Positions 32,932 through 42,360 of a stretch of 42,500 nt of DNA are shown in pieces. The stretch is taken from positions 1-42,500 of the forward strand of contig CAIQKM010000044.1 in NCBI GenBank assembly GCA_903872345.1. The letters run 5' to 3'. Each line of letters opens with the position of its first letter. Position 1 is the stretch's first letter. Origin of the DNA: an uncultured Verrucomicrobia subdivision 3 bacterium. Its GTDB lineage: Bacteria; Verrucomicrobiota; Verrucomicrobiia; Limisphaerales; UBA11358. Below the pieces are notes generated by a model. It saw nothing but the letters and a program-made list of their open reading frames with translations. It made no database searches and was not told the DNA's origin. Position numbers and translations under genes: made by a program.

Positions 32932-33783
32932 TTGCAAGTGCCAGCCAAAAACATTGTCGGTAAAAAAACGCGGGTGTTGCCGGGCTTCCATCTGACGCTC
33001 GGCTACACCCTGCTGTATTTAAGCCTGATCGTGCTCATTCCCTTGAGCGCGGTCGTGTGGAAGACCACGTCCCTCACCTGGCACGAGTTCTGGCAGGTGG
33101 TCACCATGCCGCAGGCCCTGGCCGCGTACCGGCTCAGTTTCGGCGTTTCCTTCCTGGCCGCGCTGGTGAACGGCATCTTCGGCCTGATCGTGGCTTGGGT
33201 GCTGGTGCGTTATAATTTCTTCGGCAAACGCATTGTGGATGCCTTGGTGGACCTGCCGTTCGCGTTGCCCACCGCCGTGGCCGGTATCACGCTGGCATAT
33301 ATTTATGGACCGCATGGCTGGATTGGCGGCGTGCTGGAACCCATGGGGATCAAGGTGGCCAATACGCGGCTGGGCATTTTTGTGGCCCTTACCTTTATTG
33401 GCCTGCCATTCATTGTCCGCACCGTCCAGCCGGTAATCGAGGATCTCGATCCGGAGTTGGAGGAAGCTGCCGCCAGCATGGGCGCGACCCGCTGGCAGAC
33501 GTTCTGGCGCGTCATCTTTCCCGTGCTCTCGCCCGCCCTGCTCACCGGCTTTTCCCTGTCCTTTGCCCGGGCGCTGGGCGAATACGGGTCCGTCGTTTTC
33601 ATCTCCAGCAACATCCCAATGAAAACGCAAATCCTGCCGCTGCTCATCATGAGCGAACTGGACGGCTTTCAGATTGGCAAGGCCACCGCGCTCGCCGTGG
33701 TGATGCTGGTCATTTCGTTTGTGCTGTTGCTGACAATTAACATACTCCAATGGTGGACCAGCCGACACCAGCAGCATAACTGA
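32932..33783 (+). CDS. cysT: Sulfate ABC transporter permease CysT
   Basis: A 283-residue inner-membrane permease with about six helices. [20 protein letters not shown] and the cytoplasmic [21 protein letters not shown] (the EAA loop that docks on CysA) identify it. There is no ATG near the family start: TTG at 32932 is used here and GTG two codons on is the alternative. It lies 23 bp after cysK and 2 bp before cysW. With CysW it forms the membrane channel of the sulfate/thiosulfate importer. Confidence 0.95.
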   Translation: MQVPAKNIVGKKTRVLPGFHLTLGYTLLYLSLIVLIPLSAVVWKTTSLTWHEFWQVVTMPQALAAYRLSFGVSFLAALVNGIFGLIVAWVLVRYNFFGKRIVDALVDLPFALPTAVAGITLAYIYGPHGWIGGVLEPMGIKVANTRLGIFVALTFIGLPFIVRTVQPVIEDLDPELEEAAASMGATRWQTFWRVIFPVLSPALLTGFSLSFARALGEYGSVVFISSNIPMKTQILPLLIMSELDGFQIGKATALAVVMLVISFVLLLTINILQWWTSRHQQHN

Positions 33784-33785
33784 AC

Positions 33786-34703
33786 ATGTCCGCCATTCAT
33801 CTGCCATCCCGCCAGGGCAACTCTCGCCACTCGACCACCGAGCCGGCGTGGGTGCGACGTTCGCTCATTGCCATCGCCCTGCTGTTCATCGGTGCGTTTC
33901 TGGTGGTGCCGCTGGCCTCGGTCTTCGCCCAGGCCTTTGCCAAGGGAGCGGGTTATTATTGGCAGGCCATCACCGAACCGCTGGCGGTGGCCTCCATCAA
34001 GCTCACCCTCCTTACCGCCGCCGTGGCCGTGCCGCTGAACTGCGTGTTTGGTGTGGCGGCGGCCTGGGCGATTGCCAAGTTTGAGTTCCGGGGCAAAAGC
34101 CTGCTGCTCACCGCCATTGACCTGCCGTTTTCCATTTCGCCCGTCATCTCCGGCCTGATTTATGTACTCGTGTTTGGCGGGCAGGGCTGGCTCGGCCTGT
34201 ACCGCGATGCGGATCATCCGTGGTTTCCGTGGTTTCAAACCTGGCTGAATGATCACGACATCAAAATCATTTACGCCGTCCCGGGAATAATTCTGGCCAC
34301 CATCTTTGTGACCTTCCCGTTTGTGGCGCGCGAACTGATTCCGCTGATGCAGGCCCAAGGCCGCAGCGAAGAAGAGGCCGCCCGCGTGCTGGGCGCGAGC
34401 GGTTGGCAGACGTTCTGGCGCGTGACGCTGCCGAATATCAAGTGGGGTTTGCTTTATGGGATCATCCTGTGCAATGCCCGTGCGATGGGCGAGTTCGGCG
34501 CGGTCTCCGTGGTGAGCGGCCACATTCGCGGCGAGACGAACACCATTCCGCTGCACGTGGAAGTGCTGTACGATGGCTACGATTTCGCCGGCGCCTTCGC
34601 CGTGGCCTCCGTGCTCACATTCCTGGCGCTGGTCACCCTCGCAGTGAAGACCTGGGTGGAACATAAAAATGCCGCTCTGAACGCGGCCACCGAAAATTCC
34701 TGA
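33786..34703 (+). CDS. cysW: Sulfate ABC transporter permease CysW
   Basis: A 305-residue permease, the partner of CysT. Family landmarks: [39 protein letters not shown], the EAA loop [20 protein letters not shown], and [20 protein letters not shown] near the end. It begins 2 bp after the cysT stop and is followed after 18 bp by cysA, so all three are translated from one mRNA. The N-terminal ~18 residues are variable. Confidence 0.96.
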   Translation: MSAIHLPSRQGNSRHSTTEPAWVRRSLIAIALLFIGAFLVVPLASVFAQAFAKGAGYYWQAITEPLAVASIKLTLLTAAVAVPLNCVFGVAAAWAIAKFEFRGKSLLLTAIDLPFSISPVISGLIYVLVFGGQGWLGLYRDADHPWFPWFQTWLNDHDIKIIYAVPGIILATIFVTFPFVARELIPLMQAQGRSEEEAARVLGASGWQTFWRVTLPNIKWGLLYGIILCNARAMGEFGAVSVVSGHIRGETNTIPLHVEVLYDGYDFAGAFAVASVLTFLALVTLAVKTWVEHKNAALNAATENS

Positions 34704-34721
34704 TATTATCCATTTACTGGC

Positions 34722-35798
34722 ATGAGTGTTGAAGTCCGCAATCTGATCAAAAAATTCGGCAATTTCACCGCGCTCGACAACGTGAGCCTCAAGGTGGAAT
34801 CCGGCGAACTCGTCGCCTTGCTCGGGCCCTCCGGCTCCGGCAAGACCACCCTGCTGCGCATCATCGCCGGCCTGGAATTTCCCGACAATCCCGAGGCCAC
34901 CGTGGCCTACTACGGCGAGGATGTCACCCGCGTTTCCGCCAGCCACCGCAAGGCCGGGTTTGCCTTCCAGCATTACGCGCTGTTCCGGCACATGAGCGTG
35001 TTTGAGAACATCGCCTTCGGCCTGCGCGTCCGGCCCGCCGCCACCCGCCCCAGTGATGCCGAGATCCGCCAGCGCGTGGACAAGCTCCTGAAACTGATCC
35101 AGCTCGAGCCCCTCGCCAAACGCTTTCCTTCCCAACTCTCCGGCGGTCAGCGCCAGCGCGTGGCTCTGGCCCGCGCCCTCGCGGTCGAACCCAAGGTCCT
35201 GCTGCTCGACGAACCCTTTGGCGCGCTGGATGCCAAGGTCCGCAAGGAACTCCGCCGCTGGCTCCGCCAGTTGCACGATGAAATCCACATCACCACCCTG
35301 TTCGTGACCCACGATCAGGAGGAGGCGCTTGAAGTCGCCGACCGCGTGGCCATTCTGCGCGACGGTCGCATCGAACAGATCGGCACGCCCGAGGAGATTT
35401 ACGATCACCCCGCCTCGCCCTTCGTGTACGACTTCCTGGGCAACGTAAACCTGTTCAGCGGCCGCGTGAAAGACGGCGGCGTGGTCATCGGCGAAACCGA
35501 GTTTGAACTCCCCGGCAAAACCGGCGAGGTCAACGCCGCCGCCGTGGCGTTTGTGCGTCCGCACGACATCCGCATCACCCGCGAACCATCCGGCACCAAG
35601 ACCTTCCCCGCGCGCGTCATCCGCAGCAACGCCGCCGGTCCCGTGGCCAACCTGGAACTCGCCCGGCTCGACGGCGGCGATTCCTTCACCGTGCAACTGA
35701 GCAAGGAACTCTTTCAGGAACTGCAACCCAAGGCCGGCGAACAAGTTTACGTGGAACTGAAAAACGTCCGCGTCTTCTCCGACGACTATTCGATCTGA
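34722..35798 (+). CDS. cysA: Sulfate ABC transporter ATP-binding protein CysA
   Basis: A 358-residue ATPase that drives sulfate/thiosulfate import. Walker [13 protein letters not shown] (~33-44), Q-loop in [11 protein letters not shown], signature [15 protein letters not shown], Walker [18 protein letters not shown] and switch histidine in [14 protein letters not shown] are complete. The C-terminal ~120 residues form the TOBE-like regulatory domain of CysA-type subunits ([11 protein letters not shown]). It is the last gene of the sulfur operon. Confidence 0.97.
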   Translation: MSVEVRNLIKKFGNFTALDNVSLKVESGELVALLGPSGSGKTTLLRIIAGLEFPDNPEATVAYYGEDVTRVSASHRKAGFAFQHYALFRHMSVFENIAFGLRVRPAATRPSDAEIRQRVDKLLKLIQLEPLAKRFPSQLSGGQRQRVALARALAVEPKVLLLDEPFGALDAKVRKELRRWLRQLHDEIHITTLFVTHDQEEALEVADRVAILRDGRIEQIGTPEEIYDHPASPFVYDFLGNVNLFSGRVKDGGVVIGETEFELPGKTGEVNAAAVAFVRPHDIRITREPSGTKTFPARVIRSNAAGPVANLELARLDGGDSFTVQLSKELFQELQPKAGEQVYVELKNVRVFSDDYSI

Positions 35799-35840
35799 GC
35801 CCTGGTATGGCAGCAAACCGGTCGCAAGCCGGGCTTATCT

Positions 35841-35872
35841 CCCTCTCCGCCATTGATAAATGGGGGATAGGG
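35841..35872 (+). terminator. Imperfect hairpin after cysA
   Basis: CCCTCTCCGCCATT and AATGGGGGATAGGG pair at 12 of 14 positions around a GATA loop, 42 bp after the cysA stop. It is followed by a GC-rich stretch rather than a T-run, so it may be a Rho-independent-like stop without a tail, an mRNA-stabilising hairpin, or a copy of a dispersed CCCTCTCC-type repeat. Confidence 0.4.
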
Positions 35873-35973
35873 CCGGGGTGAGGTGGTGCTCATCTCTTTA
35901 GTCTCGGTGGGGTATTGTCAGGGTACGCCCCCGTCGATTTCCCTTTCATCCGGCTTGCGCTAACGGAGGGAGT

Positions 35974-36324
35974 ATGCCAGTTTTCCCATCAAACATGGGG
36001 CAATTCAACTGGAAACACCGTAATCGTTTCGCCCGGACTGTGAAAGCAGCCTTGGCGGGATTGCTCGTTGTTCAGCTGTTCCTCATCCTCGCCCTCGGCG
36101 GCAGCCCGTCCCTGCACCATGCCCTGCATCACGATAGCAATCAGGCCGATCACGACTGCCTGGTGACCATGTTCACCAAGGGCCAGTTGGGCGAAGCGGT
36201 AACGGTTTCCATCATCACTGCGCTGGCCATCTTCACCCTTTGCACCGTGTTGCTCCCTGATAGCCGGCCCCGGTTGTTTTTCGACTACCGTTTCGATCCC
36301 AGTCGCGCTCCCCCCGTCCGTTAG
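35974..36324 (+). CDS. Small His-rich membrane protein upstream of the RND operon
   Basis: A 116-residue protein with two likely membrane segments (AALAGLLVVQLFLILAL and VSIITALAIFTLCTVLL) and between them a His/Asp/Cys-rich loop: SLHHALHHDSNQADHDCLV, then TMFTKGQ. The loop offers potential metal ligands. A strong Shine-Dalgarno (GGAGGG, 35965-35970) lies 3 bp before the ATG. I know no named family for certain; small HH-DHDC proteins of this kind are often seen near heavy-metal RND pumps. Its place 171 bp before the efflux operon suggests a periplasmic metal-binding or sensing accessory; this is inference. Confidence 0.75.
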   Translation: MPVFPSNMGQFNWKHRNRFARTVKAALAGLLVVQLFLILALGGSPSLHHALHHDSNQADHDCLVTMFTKGQLGEAVTVSIITALAIFTLCTVLLPDSRPRLFFDYRFDPSRAPPVR

Positions 36325-36432
36325 TCTTCTCTTCCGTCTTTGTTGCCATGTCATACCCTGCCTGTTGGCGGGAAATTCATGGTGGTGGATACCCAATAAA
36401 CCAGTGTTAGCGGCAGTGTTGATTTTTTCAAC

Positions 36433-36470
36433 GCTGAGGCTCGGCGTAAGCCCGAATGAATAACCTCAGC
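36433..36470 (+). promoter_or_regulatory. Nested inverted repeats in the leader of the RND operon
   Basis: GCTGAGG (36433-36439) pairs with CCTCAGC (36464-36470), and GGCT/AGCC pair inside it, giving a two-tier stem 26 bp before the outer-membrane-factor ATG. A separate GTTGA/TCAAC hairpin precedes it near 36418-36432. This may be a regulator site or a structured 5' leader. I do not recognise a known riboswitch. Confidence 0.35.
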
Positions 36471-36495
36471 CAGTAGCGATACCAATCTCATTCCT

Positions 36496-37983
36496 ATGCG
36501 TCCGATTCCCCAATGGCTGCTCAGTGCGGCCCCGGCTCTGTTATTATTTGCCGGTTGCGCGGTAGGCCCCGATTTCAAACGACCGCCCGTCGCTACTGAA
36601 GCCGGCTTCTCCAATGCCGCGAGCGCCACCACCGTCACCACCACGAACATCCCGGGCGGTGATGCCCAGCACTTCACCCCCAACGGCGATCTTTCCGCCG
36701 ACTGGTGGACCCTGTTCCATTCCGTCCCGCTCAACGAACTCATCGAAATCGCCCTCACCAATAATCCCGACCTCAAGGCGGCGCAGGCGGCCTTGTCCGT
36801 GGCCCACGAAAACGTGCTCGCCCAGCGCGGCGTTTACTATCCGAGTGTGGCGGCCGGCTTCTCCGCCAGCCGCCAGAAACAGGCCGGGACCATCGCCCCA
36901 ACGCCCAGTTCCAACGACTTTCAATATAATCTCTTCACGCCCCAAGTCAGCGTCTCGTACTCGCCCGATGTTTTCGGCGCGAACCGCCGCTCCATGGAAG
37001 CGATGAAGGCGGCGGAACAGGGCGTCCGCTTCCAGATGATCGCCACCTACACCACGCTCTCCGCCAATGTGGTTGTGACCGCAATCGAACTGGCTGCGGT
37101 TCAGACGCAAATCGATGCCACCCATCAGCTCATCGACCTCAATTCCAACATGGTCGAAATCCTGCGGTATCAGTACTCCAAAGGCTACGCCAGCCGCCTG
37201 GATCTCGTCGCCCAGGAATCGGCGCTCGCGCAAACCACCGCCCTGCTCCCGCCGCTGGTCAAACAATCCGCCCAGTTGCGCGACCTTCTCGCCGTGCTGG
37301 CCGGCCGCTTCCCGAACCAGGCGCCTCAAGATCAATTTGACCTCGCCAGCTTGCAACTCCCAACGGAATTGCCGTTGAGCCTCCCCTCGCAGCTCGTCGC
37401 CCAGCGACCCGATGTCCGCCAGGCCGAGGCCAACCTCCACGCCGCCAGCGCGCAGATCGGCATCGCCATCGCCAACCGCCTGCCCAACATCACCCTCACC
37501 GCCAATGCCGGCAACACCGCCCTGGCTCTTGACCAGTTGTTCACCTCCGGCACCGGCTTCTGGGGTCTGGGGGCCGCCGCCACCGCCCCGCTCTTCCAAG
37601 GTGGCCAACTTCTCCACCAGGAACGCGCCGCCAAGGCCGCCTACCGTCAAGCCGCTGAACAATATCGCAGCACCGTCCTCACCGCCTTTCAAAATGTGGC
37701 CGACACCCTGGTCGCCCTCGCGCAGGATGCCGAGTCGCTCAAAGCCGCCGCCACCGCCGCCGATGATGCCAAAATCACCCTCGACCTGTCCCGCCGCCAG
37801 TGGCAGGACGGCTACATCAGTTACCTCACCCTGCTCGGCGCACAACAAGCCTGGCAGCAGGCCCGCATCAATCTCGTCCAAGCCCAAGCCAATCGTTATG
37901 CCGACACCGCCGCGCTCTTCCAAGCGCTCGGGGGCGGCTGGTGGAACCAAAAATCGTTAGCCCCGGATACGCATGAAAAATAA
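36496..37983 (+). CDS. RND efflux outer-membrane lipoprotein (NodT/TolC-type)
   Basis: A 495-residue outer-membrane factor. The lipobox LLLFAGC (cysteine ~21) followed by AVGPDFKRP is the NodT/OprM family opening. Inside are two TolC-type repeats, recognised by LIEIALTNNPDLKAAQAAL, a GVYYPSVAAGFSASRQ strand, SQLVAQRPDVRQAEANLHAA and NRLPNITLTANAG. It forms the trimeric exit duct of the efflux complex. Its stop codon lies inside the start of the membrane-fusion gene (11-bp overlap), so the three efflux genes form one operon. Confidence 0.95.
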   Translation: MRPIPQWLLSAAPALLLFAGCAVGPDFKRPPVATEAGFSNAASATTVTTTNIPGGDAQHFTPNGDLSADWWTLFHSVPLNELIEIALTNNPDLKAAQAALSVAHENVLAQRGVYYPSVAAGFSASRQKQAGTIAPTPSSNDFQYNLFTPQVSVSYSPDVFGANRRSMEAMKAAEQGVRFQMIATYTTLSANVVVTAIELAAVQTQIDATHQLIDLNSNMVEILRYQYSKGYASRLDLVAQESALAQTTALLPPLVKQSAQLRDLLAVLAGRFPNQAPQDQFDLASLQLPTELPLSLPSQLVAQRPDVRQAEANLHAASAQIGIAIANRLPNITLTANAGNTALALDQLFTSGTGFWGLGAAATAPLFQGGQLLHQERAAKAAYRQAAEQYRSTVLTAFQNVADTLVALAQDAESLKAAATAADDAKITLDLSRRQWQDGYISYLTLLGAQQAWQQARINLVQAQANRYADTAALFQALGGGWWNQKSLAPDTHEK

Positions 37984-39166
37984 ACCCTTTTCCCGAATTC
38001 CCATGTCACGACTCCTCAACCCCTTTTCCACCGCGCCCGCCTCGGCTTTCGCCGCCGTGGCCATACTCATCATCGCCACCGGTTGTTCGCCCAAAACGGA
38101 CACCAAAGCGAACACCACCTCCGTCACGGCCAGCAACGTCACCCTCACCGCCGCCCAGCGTCAAAGCGTGCAGTTGTACCCCGTCGCCCCCGTCAAATTC
38201 CACAAGACCATTGATACCACCGGTTCCGTGGATTTCGACAACGACCAGGCCACCAGCGTGCTCGCGCCCTTTGGCGGACCTGTCTCACGCCTGCTCGTTT
38301 CCCCCGGCGACCACGTAAACGCCGGCGACCCGCTGGCCGAGGTGGATTCCCCCGACTTCGCCGCCGCCATCAGCGCCTACCGCAAAGCCCTCGCCACCGC
38401 CATTACCACCCGCCGCGTGGCGGATTTCGACAAGGACCTGATCGCCCACAACGGCATCGCCCAACGCGAAGCCGAGCAGGCCCAGACCGATGCCGCGAAC
38501 GCCGAGGCCGATCGCGATGCCGCCCTGCAAGCCCTTGTCTCGCTCAATGTGGATCCGCAGGCCATCAAAGATCTCCAAGCCGGCAAACCCGTGACCCACC
38601 CCGGCGGCATCATCCGCTCGCCCATCGCCGGCACCGTGGTGGAAAAACTTATCACCCCCGGCCAATTACTCGCCGCCGGTGCCACCCCCTGCTTTACGGT
38701 CGCCGATCTCTCCAAGGTCTGGGTGATGACCCAGGTGTTCGGCGCCGACCTCGCCGCCATCAGCACCGGCGACGCCGCCGAGGTGGAAACCGGCATCGCC
38801 ACCAACCATTTCACCGGCACCGTGGATAACATCTCCGCCCTCGTCAATCCCGACACCCGCGCCGTACTCGTGCGCGTGGTCGTGAACAATCCCGGCGACT
38901 TCCTGAAGAAACAAATGTACGTCCACGTGCAAATTCAAGCCCATCAGGAAAGCACCGGCCTCCTCGTCCCCGTCTCCGCCATTCTGCGCGACGATGAAAA
39001 CCTCGCCTTCGTGTACCTCGTCCAACCCGATGGCAGCTTCGCCCGGCAGCACGTTACGCTGGGGTATCGCACCGGCGATCAATACGACATTGCCGAAGGT
39101 TTGCACCCCGGCGACCAAGTCGTCGTGGATGGCGCCATCTTCGTCCAATTCCTCCAAAACCAATGA
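37973..39166 (+). CDS. RND efflux membrane fusion protein (CzcB/CusB-type)
   Basis: A 397-residue periplasmic adaptor with a lipobox near residue 38 (IIATGCSPK). Landmarks: a KTIDTTGSVDFDNDQATSVL barrel-sandwich start, VSRLLVSPGDHVNAGDPLAEV (lipoyl half-motif), a helical hairpin (YRKALATAITTRRVADFDKD to AEADRDAALQAL), IRSPIAGTVVEKLITPGQLL (second half) and a C-terminal GLHPGDQVVVDGAIF. A second ATG at codon 8 is an alternative start. It overlaps the pump gene by 4 bp. The short metal-binding N-terminal His/Met domain found in some CzcB/CusB proteins is not seen. Confidence 0.93.
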   Translation: MKNKPFSRIPMSRLLNPFSTAPASAFAAVAILIIATGCSPKTDTKANTTSVTASNVTLTAAQRQSVQLYPVAPVKFHKTIDTTGSVDFDNDQATSVLAPFGGPVSRLLVSPGDHVNAGDPLAEVDSPDFAAAISAYRKALATAITTRRVADFDKDLIAHNGIAQREAEQAQTDAANAEADRDAALQALVSLNVDPQAIKDLQAGKPVTHPGGIIRSPIAGTVVEKLITPGQLLAAGATPCFTVADLSKVWVMTQVFGADLAAISTGDAAEVETGIATNHFTGTVDNISALVNPDTRAVLVRVVVNNPGDFLKKQMYVHVQIQAHQESTGLLVPVSAILRDDENLAFVYLVQPDGSFARQHVTLGYRTGDQYDIAEGLHPGDQVVVDGAIFVQFLQNQ

Positions 39167-42100
39167 GCGCCCAACCGTCCCCCCTCGGCACCGATCCGCG
39201 CACGGCCTCGGTCATGAACCGTCTGGTCGCCTCCTCGCTGCGCCAGCGCTTTCTCGTCATTCTCATGATGCTCGTGCTGATCTGCACGGGCACGCGTTCA
39301 CTGGACCGCCTGCCCGTGGATGCCTATCCCGATCTCTCGCCACCCATGGTGGAGCTCATCACCCAATGGCCCGGCCACGCCGCCGAAGAGGTGGAACGCC
39401 TCATCACCGTGCCCGTGGAAGTCGGCATGAACGGCATCCCGCGCATGACCTCGCAGCGCTCCATTTCGCTGTACGGCCTCTCGGATGTCATCATGACCTA
39501 CCGCGATGGCACGGATAATAATTTCGCCCGGCAGGAAGTGTTCAACCGCCTCGCCGGCCTCAGCCTGCCCGCCGGCGTCACGCCCTCGGTCTCGCCCCTG
39601 TCCTCGCCTTCCGGCCTCATCTACCGTTACGTGCTGGAAAGCTCCGACCGCACGCCCATGGAACTCAAAACCTATGAGGACTGGGTCATCGAGCCCCAAT
39701 ACAAATCCATCGCCGGCGTGGCGGATGACTCCGGCTTCGGCGGCGGCACCATGCAATATCAGGTGCTGCTCGACCCCGTGAAAATCGCCGGCGTCGGCCT
39801 GTCTGTGTTGCAGGTGGAAAGCGCTCTCTCCGCGAACAACGGCAATGCCGGCGGCGGCTTCTATTCGCAGGGCGGCCAGTTCTATTACGTGCGCGGCCTC
39901 GGCCGCATGGAGACTGTCGAAGACATCGGCAACGTCGTGCTCGCCGTCCACGACGGCACCCCCGTGCTGCTGAAAGATGTCGGCCGCGTGGTCATCGGCA
40001 TCGCCCCGCGCCTCGGTGAATTCGGCTACGAAAAACAGGACGATGCCGTGGAAGGGGTCATTCTCCTCCGCACCGGCGAAAAGACCCAGGACGTCCTGAA
40101 ACGCGTCGAAGCCAAGACCAAGGAACTCAATAACGTCATCCTGCCCAAGGATGTCAAAATCCATCCCTATTACGACCGTACGGACCTGATCACCCTCACC
40201 ACCAAGGTGGTGGAGCAAAACCTGCTGCGCGGCATGTTGCTGGTCATCGTTATTCTCATTTTCTTCCTCTACGATTTCCGCGCCGGCCTGATCGTCGCCA
40301 CCACCATTCCGCTGGCGCTCCTCTTTGCCTTCATCTGTCTCGACTGGCAAAACGCCTCCGCCAACCTGCTCTCCATCGGGGCCGTGGACTTCGGCATCCT
40401 CGTGGATGGCGCGGTCGTGATGGTGGAAAACATCTACCGCCAGCTCGCCGCCCGCAAAGGCACGCCGCTCAATGTCATGGAAATCATCCGGGACGCCGCC
40501 GCCGAGGTGGACCGCCCGCTGTTTTACGCCGTGGCTGTGATCGTCGCCAGCTTCCTGCCCATCTACGTGCTTGCCGGTCCTTCCGGCACGCTGTTCAAGC
40601 CCATGGCCGACACCATGGTTTTCGCCCTCGTCGGCTCCCTCATCGTCACCCTCACCCTGTTGCCCGTGCTCTGCTCCTGGTTCATGCGGAACGGCGTGCG
40701 CGAACGCCGCAACGCCGCGTTTGAAGCCGTCAAATCCGTTTACACCAAGGGACTCGATGTCTGCCTCGCGCGGCCCTGGTTCACCACCTTTGTCTCGGTT
40801 CTCCTGCTGGCCGGCTCGCTGCTGCTCATCCCGCGCATCGGCGCCGAGTTCATGCCCCAGCTCGATGAAGGCGCCCTCTGGGTGCGCGCCACCATGCCCT
40901 ACACCATCTCCTTTGATGAATCGGCCAAAATTGCCCCCCGCATCCGCGACATCATTCACTCCTTCCCCGAAGTCACCACCGTGGCCTCGGAACTCGGCCG
41001 GCCCGATGACGGCACCGACCCCACCGGCTTCTTCAACGTCGAGTTTTACGTTGGCCTGAAACCCTACTCCGAATGGACCGGCAGTTACCGCACCAAAGCC
41101 GAGCTCATTGAAGCCATCAACACCAAGCTCCAATCCTTCCCCGGGATCATCTTCAATTACACCCAGCCCGCCGAGGACGCCGTGGACGAGGCCGAATCCG
41201 GCCTGAAAAGCGCTCTGGCCGTAAAAGTCTTCGGCTCCGATCTCGACACCCTCGAGCAAAAGGGCAAGGCCATCAAAAAAATCCTCACCCAGGTCCGCGG
41301 TATCCGCGACGTGACCCTCGTGAAGGAACTCGGCCAGCCCAGCCTGAATATCAAGATCAACCGCGCCCTCATCGCCCGCTACGGCGTGAACGCCGCCGAC
41401 ATCAACGGCCTCATCACCACCGCCATCGGCGGCGACGTCGCCACCCAGGTCGTGCAGGGCGAGAAACAGTTCGACCTCGTCGTGCGCCTCGAACATCAGT
41501 ACCGCGACAACCCCGAGGAAATCGGCAACATCCTCGTGCCCACGCCCGGCGGCCAGCAGATTCCGCTCCGGGAATTTGCCGACATCCAGGTCGCCAACGG
41601 CGCCTCCTTCATCTACCGCCAGGACAACTCCCGCTACATCGGTGTGCAATTCTCCGTGAGCGGTCGCGACCTCGCCGGTGCCGTCGAAGACGCCATGCAA
41701 CAAGTCAAAGCCCAGGTCACCGTGCCCGCCGGCTACCGCATCGACTGGGGCGGCGAATACACCGAATACACCAAGTCCCGCGCGCAAATGAACGTCATCC
41801 TGCCGCTCACCCTGGCCCTGATTTTCCTGCTGCTGTTCGCCCTGTACAGCAACTTGAAATTCCCGTTCATCACCGTCCTCGGCGTCGTCCTCTCCGCGCC
41901 CGTCGGCGGTCTCGTCGCCCTCTGGCTCACGGGCACGCCCTTCTCCGTTTCATCGGGCATCGGCTTCCTCGCCCTGTTCGGCGTGTCCGTGCAAACCGCC
42001 GTCGTGTACATCTCCTACGTCAACGAACTCCGCCGCCACGGCACCAACGTCGCCGCCGCCATCCGCGAAGGCGCGATCCTGCGGCTGCGCCCCATCATGA

Positions 42101-42288
42101 TGACCGCCCTTGTCGCCGCGCTCGGCCTGCTCCCCGCCGCCCTCGCCACCGGCGTCGGCACGGACACCCAGCGCCCCTTCGCCCTCGTCATCGTCAGCGG
42201 CCTCTTCACCCGGCTACTCATCAGTATCTTCCTCATGCCCGCCCTCTACAAACTCGTCGCCCGCCCCAATGATCGCCTGGAAGTCTGA
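39163..42288 (+). CDS. RND efflux pump, heavy-metal (CzcA/CusA) type
   Basis: A 1041-residue inner-membrane antiporter with the standard 12-helix, two-large-loop layout. In helix 4 the segment AVDFGILVDGAVVMVEN (407-423) carries D409, D415 and E422, the same spacing as the proton-relay residues of CzcA (D402, D408, E415), which marks the heavy-metal-efflux (HME) branch. DAYPDLSPPMVELITQWPG and EEVERLITVPVE near the start also match. GVSVQTAVVYISYVNELRR near the end is where other members have G-x-SVxxGIV. The substrate metal cannot be fixed; one- or two-valent ions are possible. Organic-acid or solvent export cannot be ruled out, because the helix-4 motif alone is not decisive. Confidence 0.94.
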   Translation: MSAQPSPLGTDPRTASVMNRLVASSLRQRFLVILMMLVLICTGTRSLDRLPVDAYPDLSPPMVELITQWPGHAAEEVERLITVPVEVGMNGIPRMTSQRSISLYGLSDVIMTYRDGTDNNFARQEVFNRLAGLSLPAGVTPSVSPLSSPSGLIYRYVLESSDRTPMELKTYEDWVIEPQYKSIAGVADDSGFGGGTMQYQVLLDPVKIAGVGLSVLQVESALSANNGNAGGGFYSQGGQFYYVRGLGRMETVEDIGNVVLAVHDGTPVLLKDVGRVVIGIAPRLGEFGYEKQDDAVEGVILLRTGEKTQDVLKRVEAKTKELNNVILPKDVKIHPYYDRTDLITLTTKVVEQNLLRGMLLVIVILIFFLYDFRAGLIVATTIPLALLFAFICLDWQNASANLLSIGAVDFGILVDGAVVMVENIYRQLAARKGTPLNVMEIIRDAAAEVDRPLFYAVAVIVASFLPIYVLAGPSGTLFKPMADTMVFALVGSLIVTLTLLPVLCSWFMRNGVRERRNAAFEAVKSVYTKGLDVCLARPWFTTFVSVLLLAGSLLLIPRIGAEFMPQLDEGALWVRATMPYTISFDESAKIAPRIRDIIHSFPEVTTVASELGRPDDGTDPTGFFNVEFYVGLKPYSEWTGSYRTKAELIEAINTKLQSFPGIIFNYTQPAEDAVDEAESGLKSALAVKVFGSDLDTLEQKGKAIKKILTQVRGIRDVTLVKELGQPSLNIKINRALIARYGVNAADINGLITTAIGGDVATQVVQGEKQFDLVVRLEHQYRDNPEEIGNILVPTPGGQQIPLREFADIQVANGASFIYRQDNSRYIGVQFSVSGRDLAGAVEDAMQQVKAQVTVPAGYRIDWGGEYTEYTKSRAQMNVILPLTLALIFLLLFALYSNLKFPFITVLGVVLSAPVGGLVALWLTGTPFSVSSGIGFLALFGVSVQTAVVYISYVNELRRHGTNVAAAIREGAILRLRPIMMTALVAALGLLPAALATGVGTDTQRPFALVIVSGLFTRLLISIFLMPALYKLVARPNDRLEV

Positions 42289-42360
42289 TTACCGGGAAAC
42301 ATCCAACAACAAAGACAACCCGTCGCCCGGCAGCATTTCAACAAACCCATCATCAGTTTG

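Noticed and set aside
33669..35816. Minus-strand open frame of 715 codons across cysW and cysA
   Set aside because: It is antisense to two fully recognised ABC transporter genes and has no family features.
35841..35872. A strong Rho-independent terminator after cysA
   Set aside because: The hairpin is real, but no T-run follows it, so I list it only with low confidence and do not claim a proven terminator.
36433..36470. Known metal riboswitch (NiCo or yybP-ykoY type) before the RND operon
   Set aside because: The stems do not carry the conserved bases of either class as I know them.
39298..41787. Minus-strand open frame of 829 codons, rich in G, H, D and E
   Set aside because: It is antisense to the RND pump, whose motifs are unambiguous.
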